In this document: positions 27,795 to 38,468 of the stretch, piece after piece
Position numbering within the stretch: position 1 is the stretch's first letter
Layout: each line of letters starts with the position of its first letter
Assembly: GCA_041396125.1 (NCBI GenBank)
Contig: JAWKZG010000008.1
Coordinates: 62,001-126,000, forward strand
From: JAWKZG01 sp041396125
GTDB lineage: Bacteria > Pseudomonadota > Gammaproteobacteria > Competibacterales > Competibacteraceae
Length of the DNA: 64,000 nucleotides
Direction of reading: 5' to 3'
The notes under the pieces: model-generated
Told to the model about the DNA's origin: nothing
The model's input: the letters and a program-made list of their open reading frames with translations, nothing else
Databases searched by the model: none
Translations under genes and position numbers: made by a program

Positions 27795-29898
27795 ATGACA
27801 TTGATCACACAGTATGGGCTCGAGATGGACGATGGGATTTTTAAATATAACTTATGCGGTATGGGGAAAATAGGACCAGATGGTTTTTTCACCGATGTTA
27901 ACCCCAGTTTGTGCCAGCTCCTGGGTGCGCGGCGGTCAACGCTGCTTAAGCAACCTGCCAAAGCGATTGTCAGTGCCTATGATACGGAGCGTTTCGAACG
28001 TCTGCTGCAGGTTACGAAACCCAAACGGCAACCCGTTCGCGTCAATCTGCAAACGCGCTCGGGTAAAGCCATACCCTGCCTTTCCGCTATCATCGATGTC
28101 CGTCCCTGTGGATCGACCGGTGTCCAACGTTTACTACAAGTCCACACCTTAGCCATGGATACGACAGCCGACACCAATATTGCTTGCGAGCTCCCTGCCA
28201 CTGCCCCTACAGCCGAGCAACATGCCCAGCTGGGCAATCTGGTCCATAATTATCCCGGCATTATTTACCGCTGTTCATTTGGTACGCAGCGAGTACTTGA
28301 ATTTGTCAGCGCTGGAAGCAAGCGCTTAACCGGGTATAAACCGATTGAGCTGGATAAGTTTGAAACCTTCGATACAGCGCTGATCCATCCTGCTGACCTG
28401 GAAAATGTTCAGGAGCAACTGCGTTTCGCGTTTATTCGGGAAACGCCTTACAACCTGATTTACCGCATGGTGCGCAAGGATAGCGGGGAAATCTGGGTCC
28501 GCGATCAGGGTCAGGGTATTTTCAAGATGGCGAACTGGTGGCCTGCGAGGGCTTTATTAATGACATCAGCGACACCCATCGTCTGGGTTTGCGTTTTGCT
28601 CATCAGGCAACCCACGATGAGCTGACCGGCCTGGCTAATCGGCGCCAGTTTGAACAACATATCGAGCGCTCACTGGCACAGGCCAAAGTTTATGGCAACA
28701 TCCATACCCTGTGTTACATCGATCTGGATCAGTTCAAGCTGATCAATGATTCCGTAGGCCATCGGGCCGGCGATGAATTACTGAAACACGTTGCGGTATT
28801 GCTGTGCAGCAAAGTACGTGACTCCGATGTGATCGCCCGGCTGGGAGGGGATGAGTTCGGTATTTTGTTCACACATTGTCCGCTTGAGCGAGGCCGGGTT
28901 ATTGCGGAAAAGCTGGTGCGGGAAATAGGTGAAATGCGGTTTCCCTGGGAAAACAGCATGTTCGAGGTCGGGGCCAGTCTCGGTCTGGTGGAAATAAATC
29001 CCCAGAGTGATAGCGTAAGCAGCCTGATGTCCTGCGCTGATGTGGCCTGTTACGCGGCTAAAGATCTGGGCCGCAACCGGGTGCATGTTTATGAAATGCA
29101 GGACGTTGAGCTGATCAAACGGCATGCCGAAATTCTGCACGTCAGCAGTTTGCGCGAAGCGCTCGAAAATGACCGGTTCAAACTGTATTGCCAACCGATC
29201 AAGCAGCTGGACGGGCTTGGGAATGTCGATGCACCGCCTAAACATTACGAGATACTGTTGCGGTTGTCCGATCCCAAGGGCCAGCTGATACTGCCCGGGG
29301 CTTTTATTCCGGCCGCAGAACGATACGGTTTGATGGGGGCGATTGACCGCTGGGTCATTCGCAAGGTGATCGAGAGCTACGAGCGTTATTTTAAAGGTGA
29401 CAGCAGTATTCAGTTTGCGGTCAATCTGTCCGGCACATCGTTGAGTGATCTGCGCCGCTGGAGTATATTCGGGAATTGTTGGGGGGCTCCAGCATACAGC
29501 CCAGCCAGTTGTGCTTCGAGATTACCGAAACCGCCGCAGTGCAAAATCTGCAAAACGCAGTGGAATTTATCAAGCAGGGGCAGGAAATGGGCTGTCCGTT
29601 CTCGCTGGATGATTTTGGCAGCGGCCTGTCATCGTTTGCCTATCTGAAGTATTTTCCGGTGAATTACTTAAAAATCGATGGCGGCTTTGTGCGCGATATG
29701 GCGACCGATAATAATGACCGCGTACTGGTGGCTGCGATTAACGAAATCGGCCATATCATGGGTATGAGAACTATTGCTGAATGGGTGGAAACGGATGAGG
29801 TGCTGGATTCTCTGCGTGCCTTGCAGGTGGATTATGTACAGGGCAGTGCAATCGGCAAGCCTATCCCGCTGGATCGCAGCCTGGTGGTCGGGTTGTAG
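27795..29898 (+). CDS. PAS-GGDEF-EAL cyclic-di-GMP protein, two apparent frameshifts
   Basis: Three frames read as one protein of about 700 residues. The first (27795 to about 28520) carries two PAS-like segments (IGPDGFFTDVNPSLCQLLG; FVSAGSKRLTGYKPIELDKF). A missing T in the run at 28519-28522 gives GIFQDGELVACEGFINDISD. The second frame (to about 29448) has the cyclase motif LGGDEFGILF and the start of an EAL domain whose motif reads EIL instead of EAL (YEILLRLSD). A missing base near 29448 restores DPAPLEYIRELLGGSS, and the third frame completes the phosphodiesterase domain (DDFGSGLSSFAYLKYFPVNYLKID). The GGDEF site looks active; the EAL site is uncertain. Confidence 0.88.
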
Positions 29899-29969
29899 CA
29901 TAAAAACACTGACGCGGCTTCTGCAGCGGCGCGGGTAAAGCCGCACCGCCTTGAGATCTTGCTGCTAGT

Positions 29970-30716
29970 TCAGATGCAGCGCCCGCCGTCGACTTCCAGA
30001 CAGACGCCCGTGAGAAATTCCGCATCATCCGATGCAAAATGCAGCGCTGCTTTCGCGATATCCTCTGGCGTACTGAGTCTTCCCAGCGGCACACTGGCAA
30101 CAAATTTAGCTCGCATCTCCGGGGTATCCTGCCCCATGAAATCCTTCAGCAAGGGGGTTTCGCCCGCTACCGGACACAGTGCATTCACCCGGATCTGATC
30201 CGTAGCCAGTTCGATGGCCATGGCTTTAGTCATGGTAATAACCGCGCCTTTACTGCTGTTATACCAGACCAGACCGGGCCGGGGCCGGATGCCCGCCGTC
30301 GAGGCAATATTGATGATGCAGCCGCCGCCACGCTTGCGAAAAACGGGAACGCAGGCCTGCGCACTGTGATAAATCGATTTCACATTAACCGCAAACACCC
30401 GGTCAAAGGTCGCTTCGTCAACATCGAGCATCGGTTGATTGCGATGGGTGGTGCCGGCATTGTTAACGATTACATCCAGATCGCCAAAAGCGGTCAGGCA
30501 GCGCTCTACCATGGCCTGAAACTGTTCGCCATTACTGACATCGACACTGCAGGCGATTGCGTTGTCGCCGAGTGTTGCTGCGACCTGTTCGGCTTTCTCG
30601 CCGTTCATGTCGGCGACAACGACCTTGGCCCCCTCGGCGACAAATAAGCGGGCGATACCTTCACCAAAGCCCTGGGCAGCTCCGGTAACAATACAAACCT
30701 TATTGGCAAGACGCAT
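29970..30716 (-). CDS. Short-chain dehydrogenase/reductase
   Basis: A classical SDR of 248 residues. The cofactor motif TGAAQGFGEGIA is at residues 11-22, an Asp (VVVADMN) at the end of the second strand suggests NAD+ preference, and VNNAGT, NIASTAG and the catalytic YNSSK follow. It ends with GVCLEVDGGRCI, the usual SDR C-terminus. It lies 22 bases after the aldehyde dehydrogenase gene in the same direction, so the pair could oxidise an alcohol stepwise to an acid. Substrate unknown. Confidence 0.9.
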   Translation of the reverse strand: MRLANKVCIVTGAAQGFGEGIARLFVAEGAKVVVADMNGEKAEQVAATLGDNAIACSVDVSNGEQFQAMVERCLTAFGDLDVIVNNAGTTHRNQPMLDVDEATFDRVFAVNVKSIYHSAQACVPVFRKRGGGCIINIASTAGIRPRPGLVWYNSSKGAVITMTKAMAIELATDQIRVNALCPVAGETPLLKDFMGQDTPEMRAKFVASVPLGRLSTPEDIAKAALHFASDDAEFLTGVCLEVDGGRCI

Positions 30717-30738
30717 GTTTCCTCCTAATCGTGCCTAA

Positions 30739-32181
30739 TCAATCGTGTTTAAATACAACGGTTTTTGTAGTGGTGAATTCATATAAGGCCTGAAAGCCTT
30801 TCTCGCGACCGTGTCCGCTTTGCTTGACACCGCCAAAGGGTAACTCAATACCCCCGCCAGCGCCGTAATTATTGACAAAGACCTGACCACAGCGCAACGC
30901 CTTGGCCAGTCGCATCTGACGTCCACCATCGCGGGTCCAGACACCGGCTGTCAGGCCATAGGCCGTAGCGTTGGCAAGCTGGATGGCTGCGGCCTCATCA
31001 GCGAATGAAAAAGCCGACAAGACCGGTCCGAACACTTCCTGACAGGCCAGCTTGTGATCGCGTGGCACTGGCCCGAACAGGGTCGGTTTGACATAAAAGC
31101 CGCCGTTCGGCGCGGCTGGAGAGATACTCCCTTCGGCCAGTACCGGCACACCGTCGTTTTTAGCCTGTTCCAAAAAGCCCTGCACCCGATCCCGTTGTTT
31201 AGCGCTGATCAGGGCACCGCAGTCGAGATCCTGTGCATAACTGCCGACCTGGAGTGCCGCGAAGCGTTCACTCAGGCGATCAATAAGCGACTCATAAATG
31301 CTGTCATCGATCAGCACCCGGCTGCCGGCGGAGCAGGTTTGACCGGTTGCCTGCACGATCGCATTAACTAGCACCGGCAGAGCAGCATCCAGATCCGCAT
31401 CGGCAAAAACCAGTTGCGGCGACTTACCACCCAATTCCAGAGTGCAGCCGATATGGTGGCGGGCGCAGGCCTGTTGCACCAGCGTGCCGACTTCAGGTGA
31501 ACCGGTAAACGACAGAAAATCTATGCCGGCATGTTCGGCCAGTGCCGCACCGGCTTCTTCGCCGTAGCCCGTGACAATATTAATGGCACCGGGCGGGAAG
31601 CCGACCTCCTGGGCCAGTTCAGCGATGCGCAGACAGCTCAGACAGGCTTCTTCGGCTGGTTTCAGAACAGTGCTGTTACCGGCAGCCAGGGCCGCGCCGA
31701 GGGTGCGTGAAACCATCTGTGCCGGATAATTCCACGGGATAATATGACCGGTCACGCCGTGTGCTTCGCGCAATACCGCAACCAGATAGCCATCCAGAAA
31801 TGGCAAGGTTTCGCCGTGCAGTTTATCGGCGGCGGCACCGTAAAATTCGAAATAGCGGGCGGCTGCGACCAGATCAGCCCGCGCCTGTTTGAGCGGCTTA
31901 CCGGTATCCCGCGCTTCCAGTTGGGCCAGCTCTTCGCTGTTATCAGCCACTGCCAACGCGAGCTTGCTGAGCAGGCGGCCGCGTTCGAGCGCCGGCATAC
32001 GGCCCCAGGGGCCGCTGTCGAAAGCCTTGCGCGCAGCCTGTACAGCGGCATCGACATCGCTGCTGCTGGCGCGGGCGATCTGCGCAAAAATGGTACCGTC
32101 GCTCGGGCACAGCATGGGAATGGTTTCGGCATTGCTGGCGGCGCGCCAGGTGCCATCAATCAGTAATTGTTGTGTAGTCAT
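30739..32181 (-). CDS. NAD(P)+-dependent aldehyde dehydrogenase
   Basis: 480 residues, intact. The key residues of the ALDH superfamily are visible: IIPWNYPAQM (Asn that holds the thioester oxyanion), FTGSPEVG (cofactor loop), the general base in LELGGKSPQLVF, and the nucleophilic Cys in GQTCSAGSRVL. The C-terminus PFGGVKQSGHGREKGFQALYEFTTTKTV matches betaine-/gamma-aminobutyraldehyde-type enzymes. First gene of the ALDH-SDR pair. Confidence 0.93.
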   Translation of the reverse strand: MTTQQLLIDGTWRAASNAETIPMLCPSDGTIFAQIARASSSDVDAAVQAARKAFDSGPWGRMPALERGRLLSKLALAVADNSEELAQLEARDTGKPLKQARADLVAAARYFEFYGAAADKLHGETLPFLDGYLVAVLREAHGVTGHIIPWNYPAQMVSRTLGAALAAGNSTVLKPAEEACLSCLRIAELAQEVGFPPGAINIVTGYGEEAGAALAEHAGIDFLSFTGSPEVGTLVQQACARHHIGCTLELGGKSPQLVFADADLDAALPVLVNAIVQATGQTCSAGSRVLIDDSIYESLIDRLSERFAALQVGSYAQDLDCGALISAKQRDRVQGFLEQAKNDGVPVLAEGSISPAAPNGGFYVKPTLFGPVPRDHKLACQEVFGPVLSAFSFADEAAAIQLANATAYGLTAGVWTRDGGRQMRLAKALRCGQVFVNNYGAGGGIELPFGGVKQSGHGREKGFQALYEFTTTKTVVFKHD

Positions 32182-32266
32182 AGAGCAGGCCTTTTATGAT
32201 GTATTGCATTGCTGCACGGCGTTAATGCGGTGCCATATATAACAGGTAATAAGCCGCACTGGTGGC

Positions 32267-33571
32267 TCACCTCGGCTGCGATGACGGCCAACGCAACTCG
32301 AACCGGCTGCCGCCCAGGGGGCTGGTGCTGACTTTAACCTGGCCGTTATGTTTACGCATAATCAGGGCGACAATCGACAAACCCAGACCAACCCCGCCGG
32401 TACGCCGATCCCGGCTGTCGTCCAGGCGCTGGAACGGGGTGAACAACTCGCCGCGTTTGTCGTCCGGGATACCAGCACCATCGTCGTCAACGCGAATCAG
32501 TGCGTGAGTGCTGTTGCAGGTGGCGCTGACCACTACCTGGCTGTTGGCATGCCGCAGCGCATTCGAGATCAGGTTGGCCACTGCGCGGCGGATCAGGGGC
32601 GGATTGGCATTGACCCGCAGCGGTTGCAAAGGCAGCTCGAACAGCAGTTTTCTGGAGGCGTTGACGGGCTGGGCCGCTTGCAGATTATGCAGCAGGGGCA
32701 GCAGATCGAAGGACTCGATTTTCAGTGCATCGGAACGACCGGTGCGGGTCAGAAAAATAATATCCTCGACGGCAGCGGCGAGTTCGTTGACATAGCGATC
32801 AAGCCGCGTCAGATGGCGCTGTCGTTCGGCCACATCCTGGGTTTCACGGGCCAGATCCAGGGCAAACCGCATCCGGCTCAAGGGCAGGCGTAGTTCATGC
32901 GGAATAGCACCGATCATGACCTGCTGGTCCTGGATGATCTGATCCAGCTGCACCGCCATGCGATTAAACTCCTGCGCCAGTTCATTGATGGGTGGTGGCG
33001 CATCGAGTGGCGCGCGCGCGCTCCAGTCACCGCTGCCGAAGCGTTTTGCGACGCGGGCCAGGGCCAGCACCGGTAGCGATACCCGGCGTGCCAGATGCGA
33101 GATGCCGATGCCCAGCGCCAGAAAGACGCTGATGATAGGAACATAGCGTTCAAACAGAGGCGAGGACCAAATGAAAGGGTTGGCTTCAGGCACTTCTTCG
33201 ATCAGCAGGAAATAATGTGAATCGGGCATGCGCTGCAATAACCACCAGGGCCGTTCGTCAATGGCCGCTACCGCGAAATCGGTGCGTGCCGCTGCAGTAT
33301 TGCTGGGGGCGTCGGCAGGATTGTCCCAGCGATGTAGCGAGATGTGCAAAGCATCTTTGGGCACGAACTGCGTTATGACCTCGGCCCAGTCCTCCTGATT
33401 GACTTTGAGCAACTGGGTTTGCAGTCGGGCCAGTTCACTCTGAGCGCTTTTTACGAACAGACCCCAGGCATCACTGTCGGGGGTACTGTCGGTCAGGCGT
33501 ACCGTCAGCATGAACGCCGCCACCATCAGCATGGCAATGGCGATATAGGTACGCGTAAAAATTGATTGCAT
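32267..33571 (-). CDS. Sensor histidine kinase
   Basis: 434 residues. An N-terminal membrane helix (YIAIAMLMVAAFMLTVRLT), a periplasmic sensor of about 120 residues and a second helix (FERYVPIISVFLALGIGISHLAR) are followed by a HAMP linker. The H-box is IPHELRLPLSRMRFALDLA with the phospho-accepting His, the N-box is RRAVANLISNALRHANS, and the G-boxes are DDGAGIPDDKRGELFTPFQRLD and GGVGLGLSIV. Its response-regulator partner ends seven bases upstream (33578), a standard two-gene unit. The signal is unknown. Confidence 0.92.
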   Translation of the reverse strand: MQSIFTRTYIAIAMLMVAAFMLTVRLTDSTPDSDAWGLFVKSAQSELARLQTQLLKVNQEDWAEVITQFVPKDALHISLHRWDNPADAPSNTAAARTDFAVAAIDERPWWLLQRMPDSHYFLLIEEVPEANPFIWSSPLFERYVPIISVFLALGIGISHLARRVSLPVLALARVAKRFGSGDWSARAPLDAPPPINELAQEFNRMAVQLDQIIQDQQVMIGAIPHELRLPLSRMRFALDLARETQDVAERQRHLTRLDRYVNELAAAVEDIIFLTRTGRSDALKIESFDLLPLLHNLQAAQPVNASRKLLFELPLQPLRVNANPPLIRRAVANLISNALRHANSQVVVSATCNSTHALIRVDDDGAGIPDDKRGELFTPFQRLDDSRDRRTGGVGLGLSIVALIMRKHNGQVKVSTSPLGGSRFELRWPSSQPR

Positions 33572-33577
33572 GGGGAT

Positions 33578-34271
33578 TCAGCCGGTTGCCAGCAGATAAC
33601 CTTTGCCGCGCACCGTTTTAATATAGTGATACGGCGGCTCTTCGTCGCCGAGCTTGCGGCGCAGGCTGGAAATACGCATATCGATCGCTCGATCCATGCC
33701 GTCATATTCCAGACCGCGCAGCGACTTTGAGATATCGTCCCGGCTGAGCGGTTTGCCGGCATTGCGAGCCAGTAGCGACAATAATTCGAACTCGGCTGAA
33801 GTCAGGATCAGTTCGGTACCGGCCAGGGTGGCACGCAGTGAGGAGATATCCAGTATCAGGTCCTGCACCACCAGCGCTGCAGTCGGGTCGGTGTCCGTTG
33901 CCGGTTTTTTCGGCGGCACGCAGATGGGCTTAATATGGGCCAGCAGAATATGCGGGCGCACCGGTTTTCAGAAACCCCAGCGCGCCGTGATTCAGCAACG
34001 CGATTTCCAGCATATCGTCATCTTTTGCGGTCAGCATCAGAATGGGTCCCGGATAGCGGGGTATGACGCGCTTGCAGATTTCCAGACCGTTCAAACCGGG
34101 CAGCATGTAATCCAGGATAACGATATCCGGCTGTTCCTGCACAATCCGCTCAACCGCATCCAGCCCATTGGCGGTCCAGGACACGATAAACTGCTCACTG
34201 GTCAGGAAGTCCTGGATCAATTCGGCCAGTTCGTCGTCGTCTTCTACCAGTAATAAACGTTTGGCGGTCAT
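33578..34271 (-). CDS. OmpR-family response regulator, one apparent frameshift
   Basis: The receiver domain is in the first frame (34271 to about 33965): LLLVEDDDELAELIQDF (acidic pocket), VILDYMLPGLNG with the phospho-acceptor Asp, and MLTAKDDD. An extra A in the run at 33965-33968 breaks the frame; removing it gives FLKPVRPHILLAHIK, and the second frame continues into a winged-helix domain (LTSAEFELLSLLARNAGKPLSRDDI, then IDMRISSLRRKLGDEE and VRGKGYLLA). Full length is about 230 residues, normal for OmpR-type regulators. It pairs with the downstream histidine kinase. Confidence 0.9.
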
Positions 34272-34366
34272 TATATGTGTTTGAGCCTGAAGATAAGCAT
34301 GCAGTACGGTACAGAGACGTCAATGATAGCGCGCTGCCAAGTGTCCGCAAACCGATTCTTGCAGGC

Positions 34367-34391
34367 AAAAAAACCGCCTCAGAAGGCGGTT
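34367..34391 (-). terminator. Intrinsic terminator of the thiamine-diphosphate enzyme operon
   Basis: AACCGCCT (34372-34379) pairs with AGGCGGTT (34384-34391); on the minus strand the stem is followed by a T-run (A-run 34367-34373 on plus). It lies about 110 bases after the reconstructed stop of the preceding minus-strand gene and supports that shorter end. Confidence 0.8.
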
Positions 34392-34497
34392 CAAAATTAA
34401 TGTCACAATGCAATGGTCACCATGATGCCGATTGCGAGCGATTTTGTCTGTCTGAGTAAAGTCAGCAATTGTAAGTAAATGTAAGCAGCATTGTGCT

Positions 34498-36248
34498 TCA
34501 AGCGATCCGGTCGCCTTTTTGACCTGCATCGTGCGGTTATCCACACCCGGCAGCATTTGTCCCGGATCACGCGTTACCACCACATCAAGCACTGTCGGGC
34601 AGCCGTTTTCAGCCATGGCGGTTTGCAGCGCATCGGCCAGTTGCTGCGGTTGTTCGACCCGGATACCGCGACAGCCCAGCGCTTCAGCGACTTTGGCGTA
34701 GTTGACCTCGGCCAGGTCGCTGGACTGGTAGCTGCCAGCGCCATACATCAGATGCTGCAAGGCTTTAACATAACCGGAGGCCGCATTATTGACGATGATC
34801 AGGGTAAAGGCCAGCCCTAGTCTGCGAGCAGTTTCCAGTTCGCCCATCACCATATTGAAACCGCCGTCGCCGGTCAGACCGACAACCTGACGATTACCGG
34901 CGGCCAGTTGTGCGCCCATGGCACCGGGCAGACCGTAACCAATTGAGGCAAAGCCCCGATCCGGCAGAAAACCACGGCCTGGCCGCTTGGTGTCGTAGAG
35001 CAGTCCGCCCCAATGAGCAGCGAAGCCGCCGTCGGCTACCAGCACGCCGTCTTCGGGCAGGTTCTGGTTTAATTCGTGCAGCAGTCGCGCCATATTGATC
35101 GGCGTTTCGTTGGAATGCAGCCGGGCCTGTACCGAATCACGCCAGGCAATCATCCGCTGGGCGACCGCCCCGGTGTATTCCGAGCGGCCCTGACTGAGTC
35201 GGTGCGCGTCACCCGCCAGGGCTTGCTGCAGATCGCGTATGCCTTCGCGAATATCGCACCATAAGGTCACTGTGGGTTGCACAGTACGACCGAACTCTTC
35301 AGCAACGATGTCCATATGGATCAGCGGTTTGTCAGCCAGCGGCAGGGCATAGCGCTTGGTCGCGATCTCGCCCAGTTTACAGCCGACAACCAGCAGGCAG
35401 TCGGCTTGCTCGATCAAATCATTAGCGATGCGGTCGTAGCGTCCGAACAGGCCGGCGTTGAGCGGATGGGTGCAGGCAATAGCACCCTTGCCGCTCATGG
35501 TGTGGGCTACCGGGATACGCTGCGCTTCGGCGAAGTTCTGCAAATCTTGCGCGGCGCGGCTGATATGGACGCCACCACCAGCCAGAATCAGCGGTCGGTG
35601 CGCTTTGCTGAGCAGGGTAACGGCTGCTGTCAAGGTGTCACGACCGGGGCGGCAGCGCAGTGCCGGTGCCTGCTCGTATTGAGGATCGACCTGAAAATCG
35701 GTGTCATCGAAGGGATGATTGGCGTGGCAGACGTCTTCAGGGATGTCCAGTATGACCGGACCGGGCCGGCCACTGGTCGCGACTGCAAACGCACGCCGTA
35801 CCAGTTCCGGGATGCGTTCGATCGTTTCCACCCGGATTAACTCTTTGCAGGCGGGGCGCAAAATGTCGACCTGACGAGACTCCTGCGTCATGTTTTTCCA
35901 GCTATGCTGCCGGTGTGTGTCGCCAATCAGCACAACCAGCGGGGTGCCGGCGTTAAGGGCTTCGATCAGGCCGGTCACCAGATTGGTTGCGCCTGGTCCC
36001 AGCGTTGCATCGCAGACACCGACCCGGCCGCTCAGCTTGGCATAGGCGTCAGCGGCAAAGATGCCGCAACGCTCATCGTTGATCAGGGTGTGCATCAGAC
36101 CGAGTCGACGTACGGCATCGTAAAACGGCAGTAATTGAAATCCACCCATGCCGAACATGGGTCCGACATTATAGGCTTTCAACATCTGGGCCAGGGCCTG
36201 ACCGCCGCTGATGGCGCGGTTGTCCTGGGGATGGCTGGTGTTGCTCAT
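34498..36248 (-). CDS. Thiamine-diphosphate enzyme, acetolactate-synthase-like
   Basis: About 583 residues in the acetolactate synthase/pyruvate oxidase family. The catalytic Glu is in LINDERCGIFAADAYAKLSG, a family oxyanion-side segment in DATLGPGATNLVTGLIEA, and the ThDP/Mg2+ motif is GLTGDGGFNMVMGELETARRLGLAFTLIIVNN near residues 455-486. The open frame runs on to 34320, but adding one A to the A-run at 34515-34519 gives MQVKKGDRIA then stop, a sensible end that fits the terminator at 34367. It follows the two E1 subunit genes by six bases, so all three are co-transcribed. The product is unknown. Confidence 0.85.
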
Positions 36249-36254
36249 AAGTGT

Positions 36255-37223
36255 TTAGGCTCCTAGCATGTGACGTACGGTTGTGACAATGCGCGCGGCG
36301 CTGATTCTGGCTTGATCTTCCAGGGGGCGCGTACGAAACCGGAATTCGGGTGCCCCAGCCGTCGTACTGGTGCGCGCAGTTCGCTGAATAGCTGTTCGGC
36401 GACGGTAGCGGCGATCTCGGCACCGAAACCGCCCACCTGAACCGCTTCATGCACACAGCAAACGCCCGGTTTTGCGTACGGACTCGAACACCGTTTCCTG
36501 ATCCCAGGGCCACAGAGTGCGCAGATCAATCAGTTCAACCGCTATGCCGGCCGCAGCCAATTGCTGTACGGCCTCGGCACAGGTGTGCACGCTGGCCGAC
36601 CAGCTGACCAGAGTGAGTGCATCACCAGGCTGCACAATACGGGCCTGGCCGAGCGCAATCGTGCTGTCTTCATCTGGCACTTCGCCACTCAGTCCCCACA
36701 GGTTCTTATGCTCCATATAGACGACTGGGTCATCGCAGCGGATAGCGGCTTTAAGCAGCCCGTAATTATCGGCAGGTGTCGCCGGAGCGACCACGACCAG
36801 ACCAGGAATATGGGTATACCAGGCTTCCAGGGACTGTGAATGCTGGGCAGCGGAAGAGCGCCACATACCGACCGGCTCACGGACGACCAGCGGTACCCTG
36901 GTCTGACCGCCGAACATATAGCGCGCCTTGGCGGCCTGATTGATCAGCTCGTCCACGGCGCACAGAGCAAAATCGGAAAACCGCATTTCGACTACTGGGC
37001 GGGTGCCGTTCATGGCGGCACCAACCGCTGCGCCTAAAATACCGGCTTCCGAAATAGGGGTATCGCAGATGCGGGCCGGGCCAAATTCCTCCGGTAACCC
37101 CTTGTACTGACCGAATACACCACCCCGGCCCAGATCCTCGCCCAGCGCCCAGACCCGTTCGTCCCGGCGCATTTCTTCTGCCAGCGCGCGACTGGCCGCC
37201 TGTAAATACGTTAGCGCAGCCAT
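36255..37223 (-). CDS. 2-oxo acid/acetoin dehydrogenase E1 component, beta subunit, two apparent frameshifts
   Basis: The main frame starts MAALTYLQAASRALAEEM and has the E1-beta patterns FSDFALCAVDELINQAAKARYM and GMWRSSAAQHSQSLEAWYTHIPGLVVVAPATP. It breaks at about 36450 after RKTGRLLC; the next frame gives VHEAVQVGGFGAEIAATVAEQLFSEL, and a second shift near 36345 leads to GAPEF...EDQARISAARIVTTVRHMLGA and a stop at 36255. The reconstructed length is about 322 residues, as expected. It starts exactly at the stop of the alpha-subunit gene (37223). No E2 or E3 gene is nearby. Confidence 0.88.
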
Positions 37224-38221
37224 TAGTAAGCCCTCTCGCTGGGATTGCCAATATCCTGCACATCGGCATAAGCCAGTTCTACGGCTGGCCAGGCCGCTGC
37301 TTTAGCCTTGCTGTAAGCTTGCTGCATTTCCTCTTTGGCACGTTGCCGCCAGTCATCGAGTTCGGCGGGTGCGATACCGCTATCACGCAGCAAGGCCTCG
37401 CAGCGGGCAATCGGGTCTTGTTGCCAGCGGGCATCGACTTCGTCTTGCGAGCGATACAGAGCCGGGTCGGCACCGGTGTGGCCGGTCAGACGATAGGTTT
37501 TCGCAACCAGAAACTGGGGACCATCACCTGCCCGCACAGCGGCCAGCAGACGGCGTGCGGTTTCATCGACCGCGATAATATCATTGCCGTCGACCGTGCT
37601 GGCGGGAATGCCCAGGCTTTCCGCCCGTGCTGCCGCGCCGGCACCACCGGTCAGGGTATCTGTGCGGGTGGTTGCGGCATAAGTGTTGTCTTCACACACG
37701 AACAGTACTGGCAGATCGTACACTCTGGCCCAGTTCAGGCCTTCCAGAAACGGGCCGCGGTTAATCGCGCCATCGCCGAAAATGCAGCACACGACACGGT
37801 CGTGCTCACCGCGCAGTTTAAGGGCATGGGCCGCCCCGGCAGCGATGCTGATATTCGCGCCGACCACACCATTGGCACCTAACATGCCAACGGAGAAATC
37901 AGCGATATGCATCGAGCCCCCTTTGCCTTGACAGGCACCACCCTCACGCCCGAACAGCTCGCACATCATGGCATCGGCGGAAGCTCCCTTGGCCAGGGTG
38001 TGACCATGACCACGATGGGTGGAAAGCAGGATGTCGGTGCGCTGTAAATTACCGCATACCCCGCTGGCAACAGCTTCCTGACCGATGGAAGGATGGATGG
38101 CACCCAACACCAGGCCTTCCTGCAAAGCGTCCAGGGCGGCAGTTTCAAAGGCCCGGATGCGCTGCATAGTCTGTAAATGACTCACATAGCGTGAGCTGTC
38201 AAAATTACGATGTTCGTCCAC
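37223..38221 (-). CDS. 2-oxo acid/acetoin dehydrogenase E1 component, alpha subunit
   Basis: 332 residues. The ThDP-binding motif is FGDGAINRGPFLEGLNWARVYDLPVLFVCEDNTYA (about residues 168-202). The N-terminal part has the family pattern AIHPSIGQEAVASGVCGNLQRTDILLSTHRGHGHTLAKG, and YRLTGHTGADPALYRS lies in the phosphorylation-loop region. It matches pyruvate/acetoin dehydrogenase E1 alpha. It is the first gene of a three-gene minus-strand operon with the beta subunit and an acetolactate-synthase-like enzyme; a 247-base AT-rich region upstream, shared with the FecR gene, holds the promoters. Confidence 0.9.
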   Translation of the reverse strand: MDEHRNFDSSRYVSHLQTMQRIRAFETAALDALQEGLVLGAIHPSIGQEAVASGVCGNLQRTDILLSTHRGHGHTLAKGASADAMMCELFGREGGACQGKGGSMHIADFSVGMLGANGVVGANISIAAGAAHALKLRGEHDRVVCCIFGDGAINRGPFLEGLNWARVYDLPVLFVCEDNTYAATTRTDTLTGGAGAAARAESLGIPASTVDGNDIIAVDETARRLLAAVRAGDGPQFLVAKTYRLTGHTGADPALYRSQDEVDARWQQDPIARCEALLRDSGIAPAELDDWRQRAKEEMQQAYSKAKAAAWPAVELAYADVQDIGNPSERAY

Positions 38222-38468
38222 AAGTGCTCCTCATTATCAGGGTGTTTTTTAGCCTGCATTTCTTATGCATATAGTGTAAACACTGAAAATCAGTTTAGTC
38301 GCTTATCGTCCTGCCTGCTCGGGGCTAAGCCCAAAACAGGCTTATAGCTATAAAAATGTGAATTAACTGTGAAAAATGTTTAAATATAAAAAAAGAGGCG
38401 GGTTTTTTGCTTTGCTTAACTAATTACTGATTGCCCACATACTTTGTACGACTCTAAGGTCACATTTA

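Noticed and set aside
34320..34497. C-terminal extension of the acetolactate-synthase-like protein
   Set aside because: One added A in a homopolymer gives a natural stop at 34498; the extension runs through the terminator hairpin at 34367-34391.
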